Below are positions 27,101-33,678 of a stretch of 64,000 nt of DNA, in pieces (position 1 is the first letter of the stretch; each line of letters opens with the position of its first letter). Source of the DNA: Actinomadura syzygii (GTDB lineage: Bacteria; Actinomycetota; Actinomycetes; Streptosporangiales; Streptosporangiaceae); NCBI RefSeq assembly GCF_008085905.1, contig NZ_VSFF01000013.1, forward strand, positions 1-64,000, in the 5' to 3' direction. A model generated the notes under the pieces. The model made no database searches, was not told where the DNA came from, and saw nothing but the letters and a program-made list of their open reading frames with translations. A program made the translations under genes and the position numbers.

Positions 27101-28319
27101 GCACCCCGAGGGCACACTGGCGGTCTGGGTCGAGCTGAGTGAACGGCGCCCCTTCACCGACCAGGACCAGGTACTGCTGACGCTGCTGGCGGGGCACATC
27201 GCGCAGGGACTCGTCCGCGCCCACCAGATCGACCAGCAGCGCGACACCGCCCTCGCCCTGCAACGCGCCATCCTGGGCCCCTCGCAGCTGCCCGAGGGGT
27301 TCGCCGTCCGCTACGAGCCCGCGGCCAGCCCGCTGGAGGTGGGCGGCGACTGGTACGACACCTTCGGCCTCCCCGACGGCCGCATCGGCATCGTCGTGGG
27401 CGACTGCGTCGGCCGCGGTCTGGAGGCGGCCACCGTCATGGGCCAGTTGCGCAGTGCCTGCCGCGCGCTCCTGCTCCAGAACTCCAGCCCCGCCGACACC
27501 CTCATGGCGCTCGACCAGTTCGCCGTCGGCGTCGCCGGCGCTCCCTGCACGACCGTCTTCTGCGGCGTCCTGGACCCCGACACCGGCGGCCTCACCTACT
27601 CCAGCGCCGGGCACCCGCCCGCCATCCTCGCCCACCGCGACGGCGCCGTCGAACTGCTCGCGGACGGCAGGTCCGTGCCGCTCGCGGTCAGGCCCGGCCG
27701 TCCCCGGCCCACCGCCGAGACCGTCATCCCGGCCCGCGCCACCGTCCTGCTCTACACCGACGGCCTGGTCGAACGCCGCCGCCGCGCCCTGACGGAAGGC
27801 ATCGCCCAGGCCGGGCGCACCGTCCAGGACGGCCGCGACCAGGCCCTGGACGATCTCGCCACCCGCATCATGGGCATACTGGCGCCCCCCGGCGGTTACG
27901 ACGACGACGTCGCGCTGCTGCTGTACCGGCACCCGGCCCCGCTGGAGGTGGCCTTCCCGGCCGAGTCCGCCCAGCTCGCACCCGTCCGCGAGGCGCTTCG
28001 CGACTGGCTCGCCCGCTGCCAACTGTCCCGCCGCACGACGCAGAGCGTCCTCGTCGCCGCCGGTGAAGCCTGCGCGAACGCCATCGAACACGGACACCGT
28101 CACACTCCCGGCCGCATCGTCACGCTGCGCGCGGAGGTCGACGTGGACCGGCTGCACCTGACCATCGCCGACTCGGGCCAGTGGAAGACCCCCCGGCCGG
28201 ACCTGGCCTCCGACCGCGGCCGCGGCACCGCCCTGATGCGCGCGATGATGCAACAGCTCACGATCACGCCCGGCCCCGACGGCACCACCGTCCGCATGCA
28301 CACCAGGATCGAGCCATGA
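24105..28319 (+). CDS. Multidomain PAS-GAF-kinase-receiver-PAS-GAF-PP2C-HATPase signalling protein
   Basis: A 1404-residue cytoplasmic fusion starting at GTG 24105. The order is PAS-like (10-180), GAF (about 180-345), HisKA with FFSNISHEFRTPLTLIMGP, HATPase (ILNLLSNALKFTF, VADTGIGVPAQE, GSGIGLALVKELV), receiver (about 645-775, VLVADDNGDMREYLG and VVSDVMMPHLNGLELV), PAS (785-900), GAF (905-1040), SpoIIE PP2C (VGGDWYDTF, VGDCVGRGLEAATVMGQL, YSSAGHPPA), and a C-terminal RsbW-like ATPase (VAAGEACANAIEHGH). One protein thus holds a two-component pair, a phosphatase and an anti-sigma-type kinase. It overlaps the next STAS gene by four bases. Confidence 0.92.
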   Translation: MTQADGREGRAPTAAGTDVFAADHEVGRHLAAVDWAATPLGPPAAWPQSLRTAVSILLSSRFSMWMAWGPELTFFCNAAYRRDTLGRKYPWALGRPAREVWAEIWDDIGPRIDTVLTTAQATWDEALLLFLERSGYTEETYHTFSYSPLRDDVGTVVGMLCVVSEETERVVGERRMATLRDLGSDPSVVRTESEALAFAHRQLDRNGSDLPFTLTYLFDGGSARLAGATGITEGHPAAPLQLPVDESGGAVSGTVWPAATLARGESALVPLGGGPFTGLPTGRWSQPPVQALAVPLLRQGDAPYGFLVAALNRYRPLEEGYQGFVELIAGHLAAGLAGARSYQAQQRRAEELAELDRAKTTFFSNISHEFRTPLTLIMGPVEELRGRLADADDGVRQDLEVVRRNGMRLGKLVNALLDFSRIEAGRMQATYEPADLSAVTAELASVFRSAYDRAGLELDVDCPPLPEPVHLDHGMWEKVILNLLSNALKFTFDGGIRVSTRAEDGYAVVTVADTGIGVPAQEMPRLFERFHRIENARARSNEGSGIGLALVKELVGLHGGTIAADSREGEGTRFTIRLPFGTAHLPPEAIGSPGAAQAVSSTADPYVQEVLRWLPGGPAERGSGAPSDPALGPPSEPTTEPPSDPAQVGAPAAPATVLVADDNGDMREYLGRLLRGAGYRVDTVNDGRAALEAVRRDAPDLVVSDVMMPHLNGLELVAELRADPRTAAVPVLLLSARAGQEASIEGLRAGADDYLLKPFAAAELLARVRANLELARMRNHHSRWRSALIDSLQEAFFVCDEDGAVIEINAAFTDILGYGPEDLPYPPVHPWWPNERTDREAHRMVSDAFATLLDRTHGTYTIPVDHRDGHRLWVSASFNHVHDPDTGRRVVVGTFRDVTADHYAIQRETALAALSLRLARAAGLSDALEGALDELRKLWRARRVLAVLFRDDAPPALVGTDRHLTWQTLPERRRTGLDALRDQPTLTPSAEHPSAITLEHPEGTLAVWVELSERRPFTDQDQVLLTLLAGHIAQGLVRAHQIDQQRDTALALQRAILGPSQLPEGFAVRYEPAASPLEVGGDWYDTFGLPDGRIGIVVGDCVGRGLEAATVMGQLRSACRALLLQNSSPADTLMALDQFAVGVAGAPCTTVFCGVLDPDTGGLTYSSAGHPPAILAHRDGAVELLADGRSVPLAVRPGRPRPTAETVIPARATVLLYTDGLVERRRRALTEGIAQAGRTVQDGRDQALDDLATRIMGILAPPGGYDDDVALLLYRHPAPLEVAFPAESAQLAPVREALRDWLARCQLSRRTTQSVLVAAGEACANAIEHGHRHTPGRIVTLRAEVDVDRLHLTIADSGQWKTPRPDLASDRGRGTALMRAMMQQLTITPGPDGTTVRMHTRIEP

Positions 28320-28633
28320 CCGCACCTTTGACGCTCACGACCGGTCAACGCCCGGACGGCACCGCACTCCTGACGGCCACCGGCGAGATCGACATGAGCA
28401 ACAGCGAGAAGTTCGCCGCGGCCATCGACACGGCCCTCGGCGGCGCCGACGGCCGCCTCGTCGTGGACCTCAGTGCGGTCGAGTACCTCGACAGCGCGGG
28501 CCTGAGCATCCTGTTCGCCCACGCCGAACGCCTGGAACTGATCGCCCCGCCCCTCCTGGAGCCCGTCCTGACCCTGTCGGGCCTATCAGACCTGACAACA
28601 GTCAAAACGATCCCGCCTCCCACCTCCCACTAA
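28316..28633 (+). CDS. STAS-domain anti-anti-sigma factor
   Basis: A 105-residue single STAS domain protein. Its ATG overlaps the stop of the 1404-residue signalling protein (ATGA), so the two are translationally coupled and this is the likely substrate of that protein's phosphatase and RsbW-like domains. The core shows LLTATGEIDMSNSEKF and VVDLSAVEYLDSAGLSILF, with Ser in DSA. It is shorter at the C-terminus than many relatives and ends with a short Pro/Thr tail. Confidence 0.92.
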   Translation: MTAPLTLTTGQRPDGTALLTATGEIDMSNSEKFAAAIDTALGGADGRLVVDLSAVEYLDSAGLSILFAHAERLELIAPPLLEPVLTLSGLSDLTTVKTIPPPTSH

Positions 28634-28702
28634 CCGCGGCACCCGCCCTTGGCCCTGCCGATTGAGACGGCCCCTCAGGGGACATGCCGGGCCGGGCCGC
28701 GT

Positions 28703-29290
28703 TCACGAGCGGGTGGACGGACGTGCCCCCTTCCGCTTGCCGGAGTGGTAGATGGCGTTGAGCACCGCGTTGGCGATGCGCTCGTCGATGCGTCCGTCCG
28801 GGGCGCCGCCGACGCCGATGCCCGCGATCGGGAACCCCCGGTAGATGACGGGGACGCCGCCGGGCAGGGTGAGCGTCCCGGGAATCTGGTTGACGGTCGC
28901 GTTGTCGGTCAGTTCGCTGGTGGGGCGGCCGAACGCGACGGCGGTGTATGCCTTGCGCTTGGCGGACTCATACGTCTGCGGGCCCGCCTTCCGCGTCCGG
29001 ACGACCTCGCGGATCACGCCCGAGCGCTCCATGATGACCATGGTCACCCGCTGGTCGCCCTCCCGCTTGGCCGCCTCGACCAGCGCGGCGGCCGCCCGCA
29101 CCAGGGACTTGTTCGACAGGACGTGATCCACGGGGAAGGGCCCGGGATCCGTCCGGGTGACGGCGGCGCGCGCAGTGGTGTCGGCAAGCGCGGTGTCGGC
29201 AGGGGCGGTATCGGCAAGCGCGGTGCCGACGCCCCCGGCCGTGACGATCCCGAGTGCGGTGAACCCCACGATGAAGTGTCGATATGACAT
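28703..29290 (-). CDS. Secreted HbpS/GlcG-family (DUF336) heme-binding-like protein
   Basis: A 195-residue protein from ATG 29290, with GGGAG upstream. Residues 1-27 are a signal peptide (FIVGFTALGIVTAGGVGTAL, cleaved near ALA-DT). A short Ala-Asp-Thr repeat linker follows. The GlcG/HbpS fold then shows VTMVIMERSGVIREVVRT, ESAKRKAYTAVAFGRPTSEL, LPGGVPVIYRGFPIAGIGVG and DERIANAVLNAI. HbpS of Streptomyces binds haem outside the cell and tunes the SenS-SenR redox system. No senS/senR pair is adjacent here, so the role in redox or haem sensing is inference. The 3' end faces the STAS gene, 69 bases away. Confidence 0.85.
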   Translation of the reverse strand: MSYRHFIVGFTALGIVTAGGVGTALADTAPADTALADTTARAAVTRTDPGPFPVDHVLSNKSLVRAAAALVEAAKREGDQRVTMVIMERSGVIREVVRTRKAGPQTYESAKRKAYTAVAFGRPTSELTDNATVNQIPGTLTLPGGVPVIYRGFPIAGIGVGGAPDGRIDERIANAVLNAIYHSGKRKGARPSTRS

Positions 29291-29591
29291 CAATTCTCCC
29301 GAGTATCCGGTCAAGTCAGCCGGTTTCGGCCGCGATCCTCGCGATACCCGCCTCCTTGCCCGCACCCCGGTCCCGCCGATTCCTTGGACGACACCAGGAA
29401 AGATCATTGACCACCGCACCGACGCCGGTGCACGACCCGGTGAACGGACATACCGTTCCACGGACGAACCATTGCCCTGATCGTCTTCGTCCCTGCGATC
29501 TCCGCTGGGGATGTCGAGAACGCGGCGTCGGCTCCGTCCCAGGTACATCAGTGGTCACGATGGGCCGCGCCAAAGACGAAGGAGAACCACC
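29291..29591. other. Divergent intergenic region between HbpS-like and VOC genes
   Basis: About 300 bases with no ORF that I would call. It should hold both divergent promoters. GGAGAA at its right end is the ribosome site of the VOC gene. I saw no convincing palindrome. Confidence 0.5.
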
Positions 29592-30029
29592 ATGACGATT
29601 CAGCGGATGGACAACGTCGGCATCGTCGTCGGCGACCTGGACGCCGCCGTCGCCTTCTTCACCGAACTCGGCATGGAACTGGAGGGCAAGGCGCAGGTCG
29701 AAGGGCCCTGGGTGGACCTCACCATGGGACTCGATGGCGTCCGCTGCGACATCGCCATGATGCGCAGCCCGGACGGTCACAGCCGACTTGAGCTGGCGAA
29801 GTACCAGTCCCCCGCAGCGGTCGGGGCCGGACAGCGGGATCAGCCGCACAACACCCTGGGCATGCACCGCGTCATGTTCGCCGTCGACGACATCGAGGAC
29901 ACCATCGCCCGCCTGCTCCCCCACGGCGCCGAGCTCCTCGGCGGCGTGGCCCGGTTCGAGGACAGCTATCTGCTCTGCTACGTCCGCGGCCCCGAGGGGA
30001 TCTTCATCGGGCTGGCCGAGCAACTGTAG
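29592..30029 (+). CDS. VOC-family (glyoxalase/bleomycin resistance) protein
   Basis: A 145-residue protein with one vicinal-oxygen-chelate domain made of two beta-alpha-beta-beta-beta modules. It starts MTIQRMDNVGIVVGDLDAAV, then FFTELGMELEGKAQVEG. The second module begins HRVMFAVDDIEDTIARLLPH, and the end is YVRGPEGIFIGLAEQL, with the conserved final Glu before the last hydrophobic pair. Family members are metal-dependent lyases, dioxygenases or antibiotic-binding proteins; the specific substrate is unknown. Its last 52 bases overlap the end of the convergent gene on the other strand. Confidence 0.88.
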   Translation: MTIQRMDNVGIVVGDLDAAVAFFTELGMELEGKAQVEGPWVDLTMGLDGVRCDIAMMRSPDGHSRLELAKYQSPAAVGAGQRDQPHNTLGMHRVMFAVDDIEDTIARLLPHGAELLGGVARFEDSYLLCYVRGPEGIFIGLAEQL

Positions 30030-30523
30030 CCCGAGCCCGGCAACTGCCCGGCCGGGACCGGGGACCACGAGGCGAGGACATCGGGCAGTCCTGGAACCGA
30101 CTCGATCACCTGGCGGGCGGACGGGTCGGTGTGCCGCAGGAACGCCAGGTGGCGGACGGCGTGCGCGGCCACCTGCTCGATCCGCGGCCGGTCCGGCGAC
30201 GGGCTGGCCGGGCCTTCGCCGTGGGCCAGCGTCCGGTCGGCCAGCGGGACGGCGGGAAGGCCGGGCCGCGGGTCGGGGCAGCAGGCGTAGGTGAGCACCA
30301 CCCGTCCGGACGGCTCGTGCCGCCAGCTCGTCGAGTGCAGCAGGTGCGCGGCGGTGTCGCGGGACAATCCCAGCAGCTCCCGCGCGACCGCGTCCGGATG
30401 CCGTCCACCGCCCAGCTCCCCCGCCAGCGCGCGGAAGGCCAGGCCGCCGTCACCGGTCACGCGGAAGGCGAGCGCCTCCACCACGACCACCGACTCCCCC
30501 GTGACAGCTTGCTGCAAGCCCAT
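29978..30523 (-). CDS. Conserved hypothetical protein
   Basis: A 181-residue protein with no family that I recognise. It has a central hydrophobic strand (RVVLTYACCPDPRPG) after a helical region (ELLGLSRDTAAHLLHSTSWR), then a helix-rich stretch with RPRIEQVAAHAVRHLAFLRH. There is no signal peptide or membrane segment. Codon use is normal for the window. The last about 17 codons overlap the end of the VOC gene on the opposite strand, so the true stop may be functional but the overlap is unusual. A short intergenic gap of about 50 bases separates it from the S51-like gene upstream on the same strand. Confidence 0.55.
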   Translation of the reverse strand: MGLQQAVTGESVVVVEALAFRVTGDGGLAFRALAGELGGGRHPDAVARELLGLSRDTAAHLLHSTSWRHEPSGRVVLTYACCPDPRPGLPAVPLADRTLAHGEGPASPSPDRPRIEQVAAHAVRHLAFLRHTDPSARQVIESVPGLPDVLASWSPVPAGQLPGSGYSCSASPMKIPSGPRT

Positions 30524-30570
30524 CGCAACAGCATTTCATGCGCAAGACAGTCGCCGGAGTCTCGCCCTCC

Positions 30571-31845
30571 TCACGCGTCGGGACGCCAATGGGAACCGTC
30601 CGGCGTGTCGCGCACCTCCACTCCTATCGTCTGGAGCGCGTGCCGGACGGTGTCGGCGAGCGCGAAGCACCCCGTCCGGCGAAGCTCGGCGCGGACACCG
30701 ATCAGCGGCTCCACCACCGGTTCCAGGACGTCGCGAGGATCGCTCAGGCCACGGTCGGCCGTCTGCCCGAGCCGGACGATCAGGCTGCGCATCACGTCCC
30801 TGGCCCAGTCGGTGCCGCCCTCGTCCTCTTCGGTGTCTCCGGCCCACTCGGCCACGGCGGCGTCGATGTCCAGGACGGCCCGCACGAGTGCCTCGGCGTC
30901 GCGCTCGCGGAGCCCGGTCTCGAAGCGTTCCTCGCAGCCGACGACGGTGTCCCGCAAGGTCGCCTGGGGCGCCGCCGGTTCCGCGTCCTCGTCCCGGGGC
31001 CGGGCGGCCGGCCGCGCGACCTCGCCGCGCACCAGCGCGCGCAGCTCGGTCAGGCTCACCGACCCGCCGGACGGGACGACCACGCTCTCCCCGCGCCGCC
31101 GGACGGTCATGACGCCCCGTCCCCGCACCTCCACCGCGTCCCGGCCGACGTCGACCAGCGCGGCCGTGTGCTCGTCCAGGCCGAGCACGGCGGCGTCGTC
31201 GGGGAGTTCGCGCTCCAGCACCCGCAACCGGCGCTCCCCGAGGTAGCAGTACCGGGTGTCGTGCGTGCCGCCCTCGGCGTTGTCGTAGTGCGGGATCATC
31301 GCGACCTTCAGTCCGAGACGGCCGAGGACGTCCAGGCCGTCCAGCCAGTGCGGGCGTGTGCCGGACTTGTAGATCTCGTAGACCGGCAGCGCGTACGCGC
31401 CCAGCGTGCACGCCGCCGCCGAGGCGAACACGAGGGCGGCGCGTCCCGTCCGCGCGTGGTCGGCCAGGGCCTCGCCCACCGGACCGTCCCGCCACTGCGC
31501 CAGCGCGTACGACGGGCTGCCCGGACCGGCGAACACCCAGTCCGCGCCGCGCACGGCGGCCAGGCCCACATCGCCGCCGGCCTCGCCGTCCGCGCCTATC
31601 TCACCGAATCCGCGCAGGCCCGGCGGGACGTCCACCTGTAACCCGACACTGCGCTCGAAGTAGGTCTGCGCCCGCGCCGAGATCTCCGCGACGTTCTCCT
31701 GGAAGCCGTAGGGCGTGTCCAGGAGCACCGCCTTCACCGGACGCAGCCGGGCGACGAGTTCCCGGTGCACGCTCACCATCGTCGGAGCGGTCTCCCCGGA
31801 TCCCATCAGGACCAGGACGGGTTTCCGCGTCGCCCCGCCGTTCAA
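30571..31845 (-). CDS. Peptidase S51-like (type 1 glutamine amidotransferase fold) protein with CysRS-like C-terminal domain
   Basis: About 424 residues if TTG 31845 is used (GGGAG just upstream); a longer frame from 31920 adds 25 basic residues not typical of the fold. Residues 1-270 are S51/class I GATase-like: VLVLMGSGETAPTMVSVHRE, DWVFAGPGSPSYALAQ with a candidate nucleophile Ser, LVFASAAACTLGA and VAMIPHYDNAEGG. The last 70 residues (VVEPLIGVRAELRRTG, then FALADTVRHALQTIGVEVRD and TPDGSHWR) match the C-terminal tail of cysteinyl-tRNA synthetase, without any catalytic synthetase domain. This 'CysS/YqeB C-terminal' architecture is of unknown function; binding to tRNA is possible. Confidence 0.75.
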   Translation of the reverse strand: MNGGATRKPVLVLMGSGETAPTMVSVHRELVARLRPVKAVLLDTPYGFQENVAEISARAQTYFERSVGLQVDVPPGLRGFGEIGADGEAGGDVGLAAVRGADWVFAGPGSPSYALAQWRDGPVGEALADHARTGRAALVFASAAACTLGAYALPVYEIYKSGTRPHWLDGLDVLGRLGLKVAMIPHYDNAEGGTHDTRYCYLGERRLRVLERELPDDAAVLGLDEHTAALVDVGRDAVEVRGRGVMTVRRRGESVVVPSGGSVSLTELRALVRGEVARPAARPRDEDAEPAAPQATLRDTVVGCEERFETGLRERDAEALVRAVLDIDAAVAEWAGDTEEDEGGTDWARDVMRSLIVRLGQTADRGLSDPRDVLEPVVEPLIGVRAELRRTGCFALADTVRHALQTIGVEVRDTPDGSHWRPDA

Positions 31846-31947
31846 ACCAACTCCCGGCTTCGCAGCCCCATATTCCCGGAGAATCCGCGCATACGTGCAA
31901 GCATCGCATCGCCTCCGCAACGCGTCAGTGCATGATTCGGAGGCTAA

Positions 31948-32712
31948 TCACGTTCCCGTTCCGGCGTGCCAGGTGGCGTCGAACAGGGCGCCTATGTAAT
32001 AGGTGACGACGGCGGCGAGCAGGATGATGAGGAGTTGGCGGACGGCGCCGTACAGGACGGAGCGTCCGCTGGAGTAGGCGACGACCCCGCCCACCGCGAG
32101 TCCGGCGGCGCCGGTGGCGGCTATCGACAGCACGACGGCGGTCCGGCCGCCGATGAAGAACCACGGCAGCAGCGGCGCCAGCGAACCCAGCCCGAACAGG
32201 CAGAAGGACGAGACCGCGGCTCTCCAGGGCGAGCCGAGTTCGTCCGGGTTGACGCCCACGACGCGGCGCGCCGAGGTCGAGAAGAGCGTCCCCTCGTCGC
32301 GTGCCATCTCGTGCGCCGCCGCGCGCGACATGTCGGACGGCAGTCCGGTGTCCTGGAGCATTTCCTCCAGCTTGCCGATCACCACGCCCGGATGGTCCCG
32401 GACGATACGCCGCAGATCTCCCAGGACGCCCTTGAACAACTCGACCTGGGCGGTCACCGAGATCCACTCGCCGGCGGCCATCGAGACCGCGCCCGCGACC
32501 ATCCCCGCCACCCCGGCCAGCCGCGCGGCCGTCTGCCCCGACCCGGCGCCCGCGACGCCGAGGATGATGCACAGCACGCTGACCAGGCCGTCGTTGACGC
32601 CGAGCACGGCCGCCCGCGCCCCGCCCTGCTGAACCTGGGCGGCCCGGCGTGACAGCGTCGTCGTAGCGGCGTCCGTCTCCGCGTCCCCGTGACCGCCGTG
32701 CCCCTTGCCCAT
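31948..32712 (-). CDS. VIT1/CCC1-family iron/manganese transporter
   Basis: A 254-residue membrane protein with five helices. After a His-rich cytoplasmic start (MGKGHGGHGDAE) comes ARAAVLGVNDGLVSVLCIIL, the hallmark first helix of the VIT family, then MVAGAVSMAAGEWISVTAQV. A cytoplasmic helical hairpin with Glu residues (EEMLQDTGLPSDMSRAAAHE) corresponds to the metal-binding domain, and three more helices follow. The family moves Fe2+ or Mn2+ out of the cytoplasm. It stands alone, about 100 bases from either neighbour. Confidence 0.9.
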   Translation of the reverse strand: MGKGHGGHGDAETDAATTTLSRRAAQVQQGGARAAVLGVNDGLVSVLCIILGVAGAGSGQTAARLAGVAGMVAGAVSMAAGEWISVTAQVELFKGVLGDLRRIVRDHPGVVIGKLEEMLQDTGLPSDMSRAAAHEMARDEGTLFSTSARRVVGVNPDELGSPWRAAVSSFCLFGLGSLAPLLPWFFIGGRTAVVLSIAATGAAGLAVGGVVAYSSGRSVLYGAVRQLLIILLAAVVTYYIGALFDATWHAGTGT

Positions 32713-32816
32713 AGCGACCCAGGACTACGCCGAAACCCCACGCCCGTCCTGCCTCGACACACCCGCCTGACAGACCACCGCCCAATTGATGGCCTCTCCC
32801 TTGCGCTCCCGCTGAA

Positions 32817-33176
32817 TCAGGCTCCCCCGGCGAGCGTGTCCGGCGCACGCATGCGCCAGGCGTCGGTGACGAGTTCTTCCAGACGGTCGAGGTCCACTTC
32901 GCTCAGCCACAGCATGACCAGAGGCAGCCCGTCGTAGGCGGGAGTGGTGAAGAAGCGTTCCGGCTCACCGAGCAGCAACGCCTGTTTCTCCGCTTCGTCG
33001 CCGACGTAAAGGACGGCGATGTCGGTCCGGATGACGCGCGACTTACCCGGTTTGCGCTCGGGATAGGACCAGACGAACCCTTTGCCGCCGACCCGGAAAT
33101 CGAAGCCGTCGCTGTCGATTTCGACCACGTGAGGTAGTGCGAGCGCCAACCGGCGAACGTCTTCGGCTTCAGTCAT
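32817..33176 (-). CDS. MmcQ/YjbR-family protein
   Basis: A 119-residue protein with the CyaY-like fold of the MmcQ/YjbR family: an N-terminal helix (DVRRLALALPHVVEIDSDGF), strands FDFRVGGKGFVWSYPER and IAVLYVGDEAEKQALLLGEP, and the final WLSEVDLDRLEELVTDAWRM. The length is typical. Relatives are called DNA-binding, but the biochemical role is unclear. Single gene, with about 100 bases on each side. Confidence 0.88.
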   Translation of the reverse strand: MTEAEDVRRLALALPHVVEIDSDGFDFRVGGKGFVWSYPERKPGKSRVIRTDIAVLYVGDEAEKQALLLGEPERFFTTPAYDGLPLVMLWLSEVDLDRLEELVTDAWRMRAPDTLAGGA

Positions 33177-33275
33177 CCCGGTCGCTCCCAGACACCGGTT
33201 TCAGCACATGCGCAGGCTATCGGGCCCAGTGACCGGGGAACGAGACCGAAGCTGCCCGAACCCGGACGAGCCCGA

Positions 33276-33647
33276 TTAGGGGGCCGGGAAGGTGATGCGG
33301 ACGGTGTGGGTGTCGGGAGGCGTGCTGGCGGCCAGGGTTTGGGCGGCTTCGGTGCCGGTCGTGTGGAACTGGATGATCGCGGTGTGGGTGGTGGTGGGTG
33401 TCTGGAACTCCACGTGGACCGTGGCGGTGTCGGCGTCGCGGAGGGCTTGGCGGCGGCGGTGACGCCAGGCCATCCAGAGGCCGGTGGCGGCGGCGGTGAG
33501 GGTGCCGCTGGCCAGGTTGACGGAGATGCCCACCAGGAGGTCGGTGGTGGGGCCCCGGTCTCCGGTGGGGCTCTGGGAGGACGTGAAATCACCCAGGGAC
33601 GCCAGATCCTCGGGGGTGAGGCCGCTGTTCTCAAGTTCCAGGCGCAT
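33276..33647 (-). CDS. Small membrane-associated partner of the CHAT-type protein (EACC1-like)
   Basis: A 123-residue protein from ATG 33647 with CGGAG seven bases upstream. The N-terminus is MRLELENSGLTPEDLASLGD. A hydrophobic stretch DLLVGISVNLASGTLTAAAT plus GLWMAWRHRRRQ follows, and then a beta-rich tail (ATVHVEFQTPTTTHTAIIQF). That architecture resembles the 'effector-associated constant component' EACC1 proteins described in multi-gene NTP-dependent conflict systems, where they accompany an effector gene. It starts 32 bases after the stop of the 1209-residue CHAT-type gene. Assignment rests on layout and neighbourhood; the sequence match is not strong enough to be sure. Confidence 0.55.
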   Translation of the reverse strand: MRLELENSGLTPEDLASLGDFTSSQSPTGDRGPTTDLLVGISVNLASGTLTAAATGLWMAWRHRRRQALRDADTATVHVEFQTPTTTHTAIIQFHTTGTEAAQTLAASTPPDTHTVRITFPAP

Positions 33648-33678
33648 CAAGGCTCCGAAGAAAGAGGAATGGAAAGGG

